A DNA stretch of 63,092 nt from Candidatus Methylobacter oryzae (GCA_945861405.1 CAMAUL010000009.1:1-63092); one strand, 5' to 3'. Positions 8,495 to 17,652 are shown, counted from the first letter of the stretch. The notes: generated from the letters alone by a model not told the origin. Numbers and translations are program-made.

Positions 8495-8539
8495 AGCGGT
8501 TTCACTTCGTGCTCTAACCGGGGCGCGTAGCAAACCGCC
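8495..8539. repeat. Family E repeat, uninterrupted copy
   Basis: It begins GCGGTTTCACTTCGTGCTCT and ends AGCAAACCGCC, so the ends GGTTT/AAACC pair. The copy at 17682-17772 has a family A repeat inserted near its right end. Confidence 0.65.
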
Positions 8540-8622
8540 AATCATCGCTTAACGCCGACTTCAGTCTGCCGTTGCGTGGTGTGGATTGCCTATCGGTGAG
8601 CCCACCTTACAGCGTTGATAGT

Positions 8623-9240
8623 TTAGGGCTTATAAGGAAAAGCAATATCAAACGGGTTAATATCATCTTCGTTAAGCTTAGGAATTGCATTCCCCCAAAA
8701 GGATTCACCTCCTACGTCATAAAAAAGCTCGTTATCAAATGCAGGTGAGTTACATTCTTGTGAAAAAACAACATTCTGATTTTTAGTAACATAAACTCCA
8801 GAATGCTCTTCTAAAGATCTAAGCCCTGTTTTTGGGTCGGGTCCTGTAACAGCAGACGCATCGTAGATGTAGTATTTGTAGCTTCTTTGAGAAAATCTGA
8901 TGTAGCTTGCATATCCGCCGTGACCGGTCGTATTAAAGTTGAAAGCAATGTCAGATTGACTTAACTTATGTTTTTTGGGAATGAGTATCTCCGGGCTACC
9001 AATTTCTCCAAACCTATATTGCATGTAACCACTAATATTGCTGAAGTCATTGCTGGCACAGACGGAAGCAACTTTCTGTTTAATTGTGCATGTAAAAACA
9101 ACACGCTCGTTGTCAGTGCAAAGAGACTCTGTTTTTGCCTTTGACTCCCTATCGTGAGCAGCCTTTACATGGTCAAATTTTGTTTCAGCAAACAGAGTTT
9201 GACTGAAAGCGACAAAAAAGCAGGAAAAAAACATTTGCAT
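8623..9240 (-). CDS. Hypothetical secreted protein
   Basis: About 205 residues starting at MQMFFSCFFVAFSQTLFAET, a plausible Sec signal peptide with cleavage after LFA; an upstream in-frame start (9321) would put charged residues before it. The mature part has several cysteines (CTDNERVVFTCT, CASND, QECNSP), consistent with periplasmic disulfides, and a YASYIRFSQRSYKYYIYDA segment suggesting a beta-rich fold. I do not recognise the family. The AT-rich composition and neighbouring toxin-antitoxin genes suggest an accessory region. Confidence 0.7.
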   Translation of the reverse strand: MQMFFSCFFVAFSQTLFAETKFDHVKAAHDRESKAKTESLCTDNERVVFTCTIKQKVASVCASNDFSNISGYMQYRFGEIGSPEILIPKKHKLSQSDIAFNFNTTGHGGYASYIRFSQRSYKYYIYDASAVTGPDPKTGLRSLEEHSGVYVTKNQNVVFSQECNSPAFDNELFYDVGGESFWGNAIPKLNEDDINPFDIAFPYKP

Positions 9241-9317
9241 CGCGTACCTTCTCGGCTTTCCCACGTCAGCCCATCCACTGGCTCTAATAATACAACGACG
9301 AATCAAGGTAAATTCCC

Positions 9318-9752
9318 TCACGGCGAGTCAGTTGATTTGGCATAAAAGCCATCAAAAAAAGCATTAAATCCTTTTGTTTCAAGACCTAAGCGCAATTTAG
9401 TATCGCCTGTCCACAGTAATCCATTCATTTCGATAGTAAGCGCAACGAATAGCATATCTTTTGGGTCAACGTCTTTTACAAGCTCCCAAGACTTTTGCAG
9501 CGCATCGACGGAAATTGTATTTTCATCAAAAAAATCGATATGCCTAATAAGCTCATAAAGAACTTCTAAAATTTCATCATGCGAGTGTTTGCTGATTTTG
9601 CAGATTTTTTCTTTATGCTTAAAAAGCTCAACAAAGCCAAACTTCGGCATTATCAACGCCTGTTGGGGTTCTAACAAAAACGAGGCGATTGGCGAATTTT
9701 TGTTCACCAATGCCGAAAATACGATATTGGTATCGACAATAATCGGCTTCAT
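9318..9752 (-). CDS. PIN-domain nuclease, VapC-like toxin
   Basis: 144 residues. The N-terminal VDTNIVFSAL gives the first catalytic aspartate (D7). An acidic residue sits in FGFVELFKHKE, and DVDPKDMLFVAL plus GLLWTGDTKL supply the remaining acidic residues expected of PIN-fold ribonucleases. The start overlaps the stop of the upstream small gene by four bases (ATGA), the usual antitoxin-toxin arrangement. The RNA target is unknown. Confidence 0.85.
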   Translation of the reverse strand: MKPIIVDTNIVFSALVNKNSPIASFLLEPQQALIMPKFGFVELFKHKEKICKISKHSHDEILEVLYELIRHIDFFDENTISVDALQKSWELVKDVDPKDMLFVALTIEMNGLLWTGDTKLRLGLETKGFNAFFDGFYAKSTDSP

Positions 9753-9979
9753 TGAATTTTTGCTAAAATACGGGCTTGGTTTTCATGCCACCATTTTTCT
9801 TTTAATTCATCATCAAGCGCCATTGCGTCATCTGTAGTCATTTGGCTTTTCGACAGCAATTCTTTAATGCGCAAGATTTCGATGAGCCGCAATAATTCAC
9901 GAGAATTTAGATATTCTTTAGAAAAGGTTAAATTTACAGTCTTTTCAGTGGCTTGATAGTTCAACATGATCGTTTCCAT
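9749..9979 (-). CDS. Probable antitoxin of the PIN toxin
   Basis: About 76 residues from METIMLNYQATEKTVNLTF; MLNYQ at 9967 is an alternative start. It is a short, acidic and basic helical protein, with TDDAMALDDELKEKWWHENQ near its end, overlapping the toxin start by 4 nt. The role is inferred from size and position; I see no clear AbrB or RHH signature. Confidence 0.7.
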   Translation of the reverse strand: METIMLNYQATEKTVNLTFSKEYLNSRELLRLIEILRIKELLSKSQMTTDDAMALDDELKEKWWHENQARILAKIQ

Positions 9980-10029
9980 TTCAAGATGGTTATAACCAAA
10001 AATTATTTCCCGACACCAGAGCACCGCAT

Positions 10030-10380
10030 TTAATCATGACAAACACCAGTCTTTGCGTGCTCTTTCAGCCATTCTTTAAGCGCCTCATTCATACGCGTTT
10101 GCCAGCCACGGCCTGTGCCACGGAAAGCTTCCAGAATGTCTTTATCGAAGCGAATAGCCACTTGCTCTTTATTGCCGCTACCGGCTGGCCGTCCTGCGCG
10201 GCGCTGGGTAATGGCTTCACGCATGAGCATAGACGCATCCGGCGAATCTTCATCGTCTTCCGGTTCAATGCCGGTCAGTTTGCGTTGGCGCAACATTGCC
10301 AAGTCGGTTTTGGATTCGCCGCGTTCTCGGGCAGCGCGCATCTCGTCAATCGTCATCGTAGCCATTTTCAAGCCAGTCAT
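10030..10380 (-). CDS. brnA: BrnA-type antitoxin
   Basis: A protein of about 116 residues. The C-terminal half carries GRPAGSGNKEQVAIRFDKDI then EAFRGTGRGWQTRMNEALKE, which is the BrnA ribbon-helix-helix signature. The start at 10380 is preferred because GAGAGG lies just upstream; an upstream ATG at 10398 exists. In the family, BrnA neutralises the RNase BrnT and represses the brnTA promoter. Here only a 3' fragment of brnT remains upstream, so BrnA appears orphaned. Confidence 0.85.
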   Translation of the reverse strand: MTGLKMATMTIDEMRAARERGESKTDLAMLRQRKLTGIEPEDDEDSPDASMLMREAITQRRAGRPAGSGNKEQVAIRFDKDILEAFRGTGRGWQTRMNEALKEWLKEHAKTGVCHD

Positions 10381-10500
10381 GGTACACCTCTCGTTCACTG
10401 CGTTTAGCAGGGCGGAAATTGATGATGTGAGGAATTGCTCCGGGTAGATAAGCCACGGTCAATACCCTACAGACTACATGATGAAACCGTCCAACACCAC
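10346..10500 (-). pseudogene. 5'-truncated BrnT-like toxin remnant
   Basis: Reading upstream of brnA on the minus strand gives VLTVAYLPGAIPHIINFRPA then KRSEREVYHDWLENG, ending TGA at 10346-10348 inside the brnA N-terminus. The IINFRPAKRSEREVY stretch resembles the IISARKATRSE..Y end of BrnT (DUF497) toxins. The frame runs into the tail of the DUF4124 gene at about 10500 with no start, so the catalytic N-terminal half is missing. The usual brnT-brnA overlap is preserved. Confidence 0.5.
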
Positions 10501-11495
10501 TATTTACCCACCGCCGCCTCAATAAACGGCCTGAACGCCGACCTTATATCGCGCACTTTCTGGCTGGCGCAAAGTTCATTGCCCAGCGAGGATTCCCGGC
10601 AGTGGATGTCGAGGAAAAGCTGCTGTTTTTTGTTCTCATCTTCCAATTTTGAGACCGACAAGGCCAGGTCGTTGTCGGTTGCGGGTGCGCGGCCCAAAAT
10701 CAATTTGTCGGTATCGGTGTCAATCGGGGTTGTGGCATTGGCTTTGATGAAGTCATGCGCGCTAGTCCAAGCTTTTGCACAAAGTGCATCAGTTTCACAG
10801 GCATACAGGCCGATTTCATCGACGGTTTTGTTTTCCGCCGTTTTTTCAACCGCTTTTGATGGATCGGTATTGTCCTGAGTTAAGAATTTAAAGCGTTCGA
10901 TGTTGGCTTCAAATTCGGCCTTGGCCCGATTCTTTTTTTCGATCTGCTTGTTTATTTCAGCATAAGCGACTTGTATCTGCGCTTCGGTTTGCTGGATTTC
11001 ATCAAGCACAGTTTTTGGAACTTTTTTTCCGTTACGTTCGAGCTCTGCGGCTTTCTTTTGTTGCGATTCCAGTTGGCTTTCTACCCGCTTTAAATTGCCC
11101 TGAGCTACATTCTTTTGCGCATCCAGAGATTGCATGGTTGCGTAAAGACTTGCTTCCATGTCCTTTACATTGCGAAAGGTGCTGAGCAGCACTTTGTCGT
11201 TAGCGGCTTGCTGAGCAATTATTTTTTCCTGGGCTTTTTTCAGGTCGCTTAGACGATTATCGATAGCTTGCTGTTCTTTGGTTTTTGCCTCTTCGGTAAC
11301 GGCAATAGACTGACCCTTTTTGTTTAATGATTCCCGACGGTATTGAGACTCTTCCGGCGGCACCTGATCGGAGAATTTGGTTTCGCCATGTTCATCTACC
11401 CATTTGTACATTTTTTTAGCTACTGCGGGTTGACTACCGCACAGAAAAAGAAAACAGGCTAAAAAAATACTGACTGAAAAGGGGTGTGTTTGCAT
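10500..11495 (-). CDS. DUF4124 domain protein, exported, coiled coil
   Basis: About 331 residues from MQTHPFSVSIFLACFLFLCG, a signal peptide that could be processed as a lipoprotein or by Sec. The start of the mature part, KKMYKWVDEHGETKFSDQVP, is the DUF4124 signature seen in many gammaproteobacterial envelope proteins. A long helical segment (about residues 65-210) rich in K, E, Q and A is a probable coiled coil. The C-terminal part has four cysteines (YACETDALCAK, DIHCRESSLGNELCAS). Function unknown; likely periplasmic. Confidence 0.8.
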   Translation of the reverse strand: MQTHPFSVSIFLACFLFLCGSQPAVAKKMYKWVDEHGETKFSDQVPPEESQYRRESLNKKGQSIAVTEEAKTKEQQAIDNRLSDLKKAQEKIIAQQAANDKVLLSTFRNVKDMEASLYATMQSLDAQKNVAQGNLKRVESQLESQQKKAAELERNGKKVPKTVLDEIQQTEAQIQVAYAEINKQIEKKNRAKAEFEANIERFKFLTQDNTDPSKAVEKTAENKTVDEIGLYACETDALCAKAWTSAHDFIKANATTPIDTDTDKLILGRAPATDNDLALSVSKLEDENKKQQLFLDIHCRESSLGNELCASQKVRDIRSAFRPFIEAAVGK

Positions 11496-11581
11496 GGTTG
11501 ATGTGTGATTTTTTAAGGAAAAATAAATTATATTGCAAACATGGCAGATTTGAAATTTTATTGCTTTATTAATCAATGCTG

Positions 11582-11884
11582 TCACAAGGAAAAATCAAAT
11601 TGCAGTGCATCCGGCAGAGCAGGCAGTTTTTTCGGCGAACTGATGGCGATACGTTTTTCCCGCCCGGACTCACCGGTCACCAGCGTGCAGGCCGCCTTGC
11701 TGACCCCAAACTGATCGGCGACAAATGCAATCAAATGTTGGTTGGCTTTGCCGTCTATCGGCGCGGCCTTGATTCTGAGTTTCAACCGCTCGCCATGCAG
11801 ACCCGCCCATTCATCTTTACTGGCTTTGGGTTGAACATGGAGATTCAGCGTCAAAACCCCATGCTCCCAATGGTACCAGTTCAA
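11582..11884 (-). CDS. yggU: YggU family protein (UPF0235/DUF167)
   Basis: 100 residues with HVQPKASKDEWAG, LKLRIKAAPIDGKANQHLIA and VTGESGREKRI, diagnostic of the DUF167 fold. The start is a TTG overlapping the TGA of yggT, so it is translationally coupled. Biochemical role unknown. It is usually linked to proC and yggT, as here. Confidence 0.92.
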   Translation of the reverse strand: MNWYHWEHGVLTLNLHVQPKASKDEWAGLHGERLKLRIKAAPIDGKANQHLIAFVADQFGVSKAACTLVTGESGREKRIAISSPKKLPALPDALQFDFSL

Positions 11885-12456
11885 CCGATCAGATTGGCTA
11901 ATTGATGCAACGGCGGCAGCACAACCATTTTTGCCAGTTGCAAAAGCATTAGCGCGGCTAAAGGCGATAAGTCTATGCCGCCCAGATCGGGAATGAATTT
12001 GCGGCAGAGGTTAAGCACCGGCTCAGTCAGGCTATGCAGGATGGACGATGCAGCACCAAACATGCCGGGATTCATCCAGCTGAGGATGGCTCTGGCAAAT
12101 ATCGCATAGACAAAGATATTAATCAGCAACGAAATCAGTTGGGTCAGCGATAAAATGGTCAATGCGCCGATATTAAGGGCGACGCCTTTGAGCAACAGTA
12201 TGGAAAAATCGGCCAGCATTTGCAGGCTGAGCACCAACACCAACGAGGACGTATCGATCTTGCCGATAGAAGGCACAAAGCGGCGCAGCAGTTTTAACGG
12301 CGGGTGCGTGGCCTTGACCAGGAATTGGGATATGGGGTTGTAAAAATCAGCGCCGCACCATTGCAATAAAAAGCGCAGCAGCACGGCCAGGATGTACAGC
12401 GAAAACAGCGAGTCGATGATAAAAATAGCCGGGTCGGTCATGTAACTGGAATCCAT
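11881..12456 (-). CDS. yggT: YggT family integral membrane protein
   Basis: 191 residues with two similar halves, each holding a hydrophobic pair and an LRFLLQWCGADFYNPISQ or ILSWMNPG...LTEPVLN signature. In the family these are inner-membrane proteins implicated in membrane-linked division or osmotic processes without an established biochemical activity. It overlaps the proC stop by one base (TAATG). Confidence 0.92.
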   Translation of the reverse strand: MDSSYMTDPAIFIIDSLFSLYILAVLLRFLLQWCGADFYNPISQFLVKATHPPLKLLRRFVPSIGKIDTSSLVLVLSLQMLADFSILLLKGVALNIGALTILSLTQLISLLINIFVYAIFARAILSWMNPGMFGAASSILHSLTEPVLNLCRKFIPDLGGIDLSPLAALMLLQLAKMVVLPPLHQLANLIG

Positions 12457-13283
12457 TATGAATTCTCCATTTGTTTAGACATTTCAATAGAACGGTCTCG
12501 CGCCGCGTGTAATGCTTCTGAAACCAGCTCGGTAAAGCCGCCTTGCTCAAAAGTCTCGATAGCTTGCTGCGTGGTGCCGCCGGGGGAAGTCACGCGTCTG
12601 CGAAGTTGTTCGGGCGATTCGGCAGATTCCAGCGCGATTTTGGCCGCGCCCAATGCGGTTTGTTGCACCAGTAAACGCGCGGTCTCTTGGCTCAATCCCA
12701 GTTCCACTGCGGCTTTTTCCATCGCTTCCATCAGCAGAAAATAATAGGCGGGGCCGCTACCGGACACGGCGGTTACCGCATCCAACTCGGCTTCATCGTC
12801 AACCCACAGTGCAATGCCGACTGAGCGTAAAATGTTTTCCGCCAGATCGCGTTGCTCATCCGTCACCTTGTCGTTGGCATGCAATGCGGTAGCGCCGGTC
12901 AACACCAGCGCCGGTGTGTTGGGCATGCAGCGCACGATGGCGGTATCTGCGCCCAGCCAACGGCTCAAGCTGTTCTGGTTGATACCGGCGGCGATAGACA
13001 CCACCAGCGATTTTTTTTGCTGAACCAGCGTGGCGATGCTTTGCGCCACAGCGTTTAGCGTCTGCGGCTTGACTGCCAGAACCACGACATCGACTGCATT
13101 TATGATGTCGTCATTGTTTGCCGAGGTGTTTACGTTTAGATCACGTTTCAGCACAGTCAGCGTGTCCGGGTTAATATCCGACACCCAAATCTGTTCCGGC
13201 GCATGGCCGCTGGCAATCAATCCGCTGATCAGGCTGGACGCCATGTTGCCGCCACCGATAAAACCTATCTTGTTTGTTTTCAT
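12456..13283 (-). CDS. proC: Pyrroline-5-carboxylate reductase
   Basis: The final step of proline synthesis: NAD(P)H-dependent reduction of pyrroline-5-carboxylate. 275 residues with the N-terminal Rossmann motif GFIGGGNMASSLI, the VRCMPNTPALV segment and the C-terminal VSGSGPAYYFLLMEAM and RRRVTSPGGTTQQAIE signatures. It leads the proC-yggT-yggU operon. The intergenic region upstream carries a family B element, so the promoter must lie in 13284-13417 or inside that element. Confidence 0.96.
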   Translation of the reverse strand: MKTNKIGFIGGGNMASSLISGLIASGHAPEQIWVSDINPDTLTVLKRDLNVNTSANNDDIINAVDVVVLAVKPQTLNAVAQSIATLVQQKKSLVVSIAAGINQNSLSRWLGADTAIVRCMPNTPALVLTGATALHANDKVTDEQRDLAENILRSVGIALWVDDEAELDAVTAVSGSGPAYYFLLMEAMEKAAVELGLSQETARLLVQQTALGAAKIALESAESPEQLRRRVTSPGGTTQQAIETFEQGGFTELVSEALHAARDRSIEMSKQMENS

Positions 13284-13417
13284 GATTGTTTAGTGTGTTT
13301 GTTGAATTGAAAGTATTTTACCCTATATAAGGTCGGCATGATAAATCACAAGGCTTTTGATGGGGCAAGCTGTGCTACATTACGCGCACCAAACGATAAA
13401 CCCGTATAAATTAAAAT

Positions 13418-13510
13418 AGAACGCAGATGACGCTGATAACTATGATGAACGCTGATAATTCAAGAAAAATCTTACATAATCATAACTATCAGCGTCATCT
13501 GCGTTCCATT
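13418..13510. repeat. Family B inverted-repeat element, copy 1
   Basis: GAACGCAGATGACGCTGATA at the left and its exact complement at the right enclose about 50 bp. The pairing extends with two mismatches to about 28 bp. It ends 8 bases before the SPL-type gene. Confidence 0.8.
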
Positions 13511-13518
13511 GTGCCTTT

Positions 13519-14523
13519 ATGATTGAAACCATTTACATCGAAGAAGCCATCCTGCAACACCCGCGTGTTTTGGACATAGTGGCGCGATTCCCGCAAGCCA
13601 GGAAAATAACCTGCGGCCGTTACGGCGAAGTGTTTAACCCCAAAGCGCAAAACTTTCGCCTGCAAAAACAACAGCCCGCCTTGATATTGGCGGAAAAATA
13701 TAAAAACTTTGCGCTGCCTGCGCCTCTGGGCTACGGCATCGGGGCGCAAAAGAATTATTATTTTTCGCACATGCTCAACTGCCTGTACGATTGCCGCTAC
13801 TGTTTTTTACAGGGCATGTACCAGTCGGCCAATTATGTGCTGTTTGTCAATTACGAGGATTTCCAGCAAGACATCCGCCAGCTGTGCTTTGACTCGCCTG
13901 GCGAAAACCTGCATTTTTTTTCCGGCTACGATTGCGACAGTCTGGCTTTGGAGCCGGTAACCGGTTTTGCCGAGCAGTTTTTGCCGTTCTTTGCAACGCT
14001 GCCCAATGCCTGGCTGGAATTAAGAACCAAAAGCACCCAAGTCAGAAGCCTGTTAAACCGCGAGCCGCTGCCCCGCTGCATCGTCGCGTTCAGTCTGTCG
14101 CCGGAACAAATCGCCGAAAAAGTCGAAGCTAAAGCGCCGTCGGTTGAGCGCCGTCTGGATGCGCTGTGCAAATTGCAGGAACAGGGCTGGCAAATCGGCC
14201 TGCGCTTCGATCCGTTGATTTATCAATCCGGCTACCAACAGCAGTACAGCGAATTATTCGAGCAGGTTTTTTCCCGTATCGATTTAAACCGGCTGCATTC
14301 GGTCAGCCTTGGCGTGTTCAGGCTGCCGGAGAATTTCTTTAAAAAAGTGCATAAACTCTATCCTGATGAAAAACTCTTTGCCGGGAACTTGATCAATCAG
14401 AAGGTCAGCCAGCAAGGCATGGTTTCCTACCAACAGGAACTGGAGCAAGAAATGATGCACTACTGCACCGAACAACTCTTAAACTACATTCCAGCCGACA
14501 AGTTTTTTCCATGCAACCTATAA
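13519..14523 (+). CDS. Radical SAM protein of the spore-photoproduct-lyase-like family
   Basis: 334 residues. C88xxxC92xxC95 (NCLYDCRYC) binds the SAM-coordinating 4Fe-4S cluster. The surrounding layout (KNFALPAPLGYGIGAQKNYY upstream, FFSGYDCDSLALEPVTGF downstream) matches SPL-like proteins found in many non-sporulating bacteria; sporulation is not implied. The substrate is unknown and may be a DNA lesion. The gene overlaps the SDR gene downstream by 13 bases. The family B element reaches to 8 bases before its start, so the promoter or leader must include repeat DNA. Confidence 0.85.
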   Translation: MIETIYIEEAILQHPRVLDIVARFPQARKITCGRYGEVFNPKAQNFRLQKQQPALILAEKYKNFALPAPLGYGIGAQKNYYFSHMLNCLYDCRYCFLQGMYQSANYVLFVNYEDFQQDIRQLCFDSPGENLHFFSGYDCDSLALEPVTGFAEQFLPFFATLPNAWLELRTKSTQVRSLLNREPLPRCIVAFSLSPEQIAEKVEAKAPSVERRLDALCKLQEQGWQIGLRFDPLIYQSGYQQQYSELFEQVFSRIDLNRLHSVSLGVFRLPENFFKKVHKLYPDEKLFAGNLINQKVSQQGMVSYQQELEQEMMHYCTEQLLNYIPADKFFPCNL

Positions 14524-15233
14524 AACGAACTATTTTGCTGACCGGAGCCAGTTCCGGCATAGGCCGCGCCATCGCCCGGAACTTATTGCAACAAGGGCAT
14601 CATGTGCTCGGTGTGTCCCGCGATAGCGGCAAGTTTATCCGGCAGATGGATAACTTCACGCCCGTGCTGCTGGATTTAAGCCGGTTAAACGACATACCGC
14701 AAAAAATTCGCGAACTGGAGCAGGCGTTTCCACAAATCGATGCGGCGGTTTTTTGCGCCGGGCGGGGGCAGTTCGGTTCGGTGGAAGAGTTTTCCTATGC
14801 GCAAATTGAAGACCTGATGATGCTGAACTTTACCAGTAATGCCTTTTTGGTTAAGGCGCTGCTGCCCGCCTTAAAGCGCAAAGATCATAGCGATTTGATT
14901 TTTATCGGTTCGGAAGCAGCTCTGAAAGGCAGCCGTAAAGGCGCGATGTACTGCGCTGCCAAGTTTGCCGTGCGTGGCTTTACCCAAGCCTTGCGCGAAG
15001 AGTGCGGAAAAAGCAATGTGCGGGTTTGCCTGATTAATCCCGGCATGGTTAAAACCGAGTTTTTCGAGCAACTGTCTTTTGAACCGGGCGATGAGGCTAG
15101 CAATTTTATCGAGCCGACAGATGTCGCCGAGGCGGTGTCCTACGTGCTTAATTCACGGGTGCAGATAGTGATCGATGAAATCAACCTGAGCCCTTTGAAC
15201 AAAGTCGTAAAGTTTAAAAAGTCACCTGATTAG
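14511..15233 (+). CDS. Short-chain dehydrogenase/reductase
   Basis: 240 residues. LLTGASSGIGRAIARNL (8-24) is the TGxxxGIG cofactor loop, FCAGRG the NNAG-equivalent, and YCAAK the YxxxK active site preceded by a serine in IFIGSEAA. A classical NAD(P)-dependent SDR whose substrate cannot be deduced. Translational overlap with the SPL-like gene suggests a shared, unknown pathway. Confidence 0.9.
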   Translation: MQPIKRTILLTGASSGIGRAIARNLLQQGHHVLGVSRDSGKFIRQMDNFTPVLLDLSRLNDIPQKIRELEQAFPQIDAAVFCAGRGQFGSVEEFSYAQIEDLMMLNFTSNAFLVKALLPALKRKDHSDLIFIGSEAALKGSRKGAMYCAAKFAVRGFTQALREECGKSNVRVCLINPGMVKTEFFEQLSFEPGDEASNFIEPTDVAEAVSYVLNSRVQIVIDEINLSPLNKVVKFKKSPD

Positions 15234-15351
15234 CAGGATTCAATCAGCACCGTCATCCCGATAGATACCGTCTTAAACGCATTTTTGCAAGGAGAAATTA
15301 GGGGCAAAAGGTTCGCCTGCTTTTAAGATAGCAAAGCCGGAATAGATGAGT

Positions 15352-16908
15352 TTACAAGATACAGCATCGATTGCGGCCTTGCTCTTTGGCCTGATAAAGC
15401 GCTTGGTCTGCGCGCTCAAATGCGATTTCATCGGTGTCGCTCAGGATAAACTCGGTAATGCCGCAGGAAATGGTAATGGCAACGGAAACGCCGCTGGCGT
15501 TGAAGCCGGTTTTTTCAATGGTTTGACGCAGCTGGTTGGCCAGTACCAACGCCGATTGGCTGTCAGTGTTCGGCAGCAGCATGGTGAACTCTTCGCCACC
15601 AAAACGGGAAATAAAATCGGTCGCGCGGGAATGATCGGATAATTGTTTAGCGATTAACAGCAGCACTTTATCACCGGCTTTATGACCATAGCTGTCATTG
15701 ATATTTTTGAAATGATCAATGTCCCAGATGATAAGGCTTAACGGCGAATGGTAACGTTTCCATCGGGCCAGTTCGGTTTCCAGGCGTTCATTATAAGCGT
15801 TACGGTTTGGCAGGCCTGTTAAGGTGTCGCGTAATGCCTGGGTATTGGCAATTTTCAGCTTTGATTTGAGGTCGCAGGATTCCGATTCCATGTTTTTTAT
15901 TTTATCGACCAAATCATCCAGTTGCTGCTGGGTTTTTTCGCGTTGAATCGCTTCTTTTTGGCTATGTTCCTGAATTTCTTTGGCAATCGTTGCTAATCGA
16001 TTATTAATGATGCCTTTTAAAGGTTCCAGTTTGGTGGCGGTGGACGAGCTTAACTGTAATTGTTCCATCTGTTCTGAAACAGATTGATCGAGTCTGCTCC
16101 GGTTTTCGGCCGATTCTATTGCGGCCGTGCTGGCCCCCATCACGCTGACATCCAGCGCCGCCAATTGCTCGGTAATGTGGGAGAGAAATTTGTCAATGTC
16201 TTGCTGTTCTGTTTGGTTGTGCTGCTTGATTTTAAGCAGTAATTTAAATGATTTATCCAGAATGATTTCAAAATCCGTTGTGGATTGGTTAGACGCTGAG
16301 AGCAATTGTTTTGCAATTTGCGCCTGCTGATCAAAGATACTGGGGATTTCGATGCCTTCCAGCAAAAGCAGCATCTGCCTGCTGACAATGCCAATATCGA
16401 TGTGGTTGGCGATGACATTCGGCGCTGATAGGTCGTTAGGCTCAATAGCTTCAAGAATAGCGATAAATAATTGATTGGGAGTCTCGAATTTTACGGTTTC
16501 CGCTTTTTCCTTCAGCCGTTTAAGTGAGCTTTGGTGTGTTTCGGTATTATATTGCTGAAGCAGAAAATCAAATAGCAGCCCGGTTTCCACTGACCGGTCT
16601 TGATGCGGCGTGTGCTTGATTTGAGCGACAGAAGTGGTAAATTTTTCAAGCTCATCTTTAAGCGCATGACTGTTTATGCCGTTTTTTAATTGATCGCGTA
16701 TACCCAACAGATGGGGGTCTAGAAGCGGATCGAGGCCAGTGGTTGCAATAGTTAAACGTACTATTGTTTTACAAAGCAGATCTTCTTTTTCTTTATAAGA
16801 CTCCTCTGATTTCTTGAAGGTGGCCTCTGACTGTTCTTGTTCATCAAGCAGATTTAAATATTTCTCTTTCCATTTATCCGGGTCGACTGCTTTAGTAAAA
16901 AAACTCAT
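15352..16908 (-). CDS. Soluble diguanylate cyclase with coiled-coil N-terminus
   Basis: 518 residues. The C-terminal GGDEF domain starts at about residue 350 (LTGLPNRNAYNERL) and holds an intact GGEEF motif with an RxxD I-site (RATD) five residues upstream, so c-di-GMP synthesis with product inhibition is expected. The first 340 residues are largely helical with no recognised sensor fold and no membrane segment (KWKEKYLNLLDEQEQSEATF at the start). It may belong to a scaffold-bound cyclase type, but I cannot name the input. Monocistronic on the minus strand. Confidence 0.92.
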   Translation of the reverse strand: MSFFTKAVDPDKWKEKYLNLLDEQEQSEATFKKSEESYKEKEDLLCKTIVRLTIATTGLDPLLDPHLLGIRDQLKNGINSHALKDELEKFTTSVAQIKHTPHQDRSVETGLLFDFLLQQYNTETHQSSLKRLKEKAETVKFETPNQLFIAILEAIEPNDLSAPNVIANHIDIGIVSRQMLLLLEGIEIPSIFDQQAQIAKQLLSASNQSTTDFEIILDKSFKLLLKIKQHNQTEQQDIDKFLSHITEQLAALDVSVMGASTAAIESAENRSRLDQSVSEQMEQLQLSSSTATKLEPLKGIINNRLATIAKEIQEHSQKEAIQREKTQQQLDDLVDKIKNMESESCDLKSKLKIANTQALRDTLTGLPNRNAYNERLETELARWKRYHSPLSLIIWDIDHFKNINDSYGHKAGDKVLLLIAKQLSDHSRATDFISRFGGEEFTMLLPNTDSQSALVLANQLRQTIEKTGFNASGVSVAITISCGITEFILSDTDEIAFERADQALYQAKEQGRNRCCIL

Positions 16909-17031
16909 GATAGACCTTGTAATGATTAATGAACAAAATGGCGTGCAATAGTAAGCGGCGTTACAGGACGTCGCCGTCGACTTGTTATTTGCTCAAATTA
17001 AAAAATAGTAATCCGTTGATACACGGCGCAG

Positions 17032-17652
17032 TTATTTTGCCTTGCTTTCCTGTTGAATCAGCTGATTCATAACTTCCAGCATTTTTTCATGGGAGCCGGC
17101 TATAGGACCATTCGTTTTATACTTGCCGTTAATAATGACGGCAGGAACGCCGGTTACGCCGTAACGACCAGCCGTGGTGGCGGCTTGGCGCATTTTGGCA
17201 TCAACCAGAAATGAATTGTAGGCATCATGGAATTCGGCTTCGTTAACGCCATGAGCAACAAAGAATTTGGCCAGCTGGTCTTCGGTTTCAAGGTTTTGTT
17301 TTTTGTTCTGCAAGGCATCGAAAAAATCAGTATGAACCTTATCGACTACGCCGAGCGCTTCAGCGGTAAAATAAGCCTTGGCATGTTTACCCCAAAGATC
17401 GCTGAATACAGCGGGTTGACGGATAAACTCAACATTTTTCGGTAGATTTTTTACCCAGGCCTCCAGCAGCGGTTCAAAACTATAGCAATGTGGACAGCCG
17501 TACCAGAAGAATTCAATGACTTCGATTTTATCGGGATTATGGGTCGGCTGTGCCGGTGACAGGGTTTCATAGCCAACCGATTCGGCTTTTACCAAGGTTG
17601 AACAGAAAAATACTACGATTAATAAGCTGGCTTGGGTGATTTTTTTTAACAT
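17032..17652 (-). CDS. dsbA: Periplasmic thiol:disulfide oxidoreductase DsbA
   Basis: 206 residues with a signal peptide (LLIVVFFCSTLVKAES). The active site CPHC is at 53-56 in FFWYGCPHCYSFEP and the cis-proline loop is GVTGVPAVIINGKY. It introduces disulfides into exported proteins. The dsbA-cytochrome c4-engB order matches the cluster found in pseudomonads and relatives. Confidence 0.95.
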   Translation of the reverse strand: MLKKITQASLLIVVFFCSTLVKAESVGYETLSPAQPTHNPDKIEVIEFFWYGCPHCYSFEPLLEAWVKNLPKNVEFIRQPAVFSDLWGKHAKAYFTAEALGVVDKVHTDFFDALQNKKQNLETEDQLAKFFVAHGVNEAEFHDAYNSFLVDAKMRQAATTAGRYGVTGVPAVIINGKYKTNGPIAGSHEKMLEVMNQLIQQESKAK

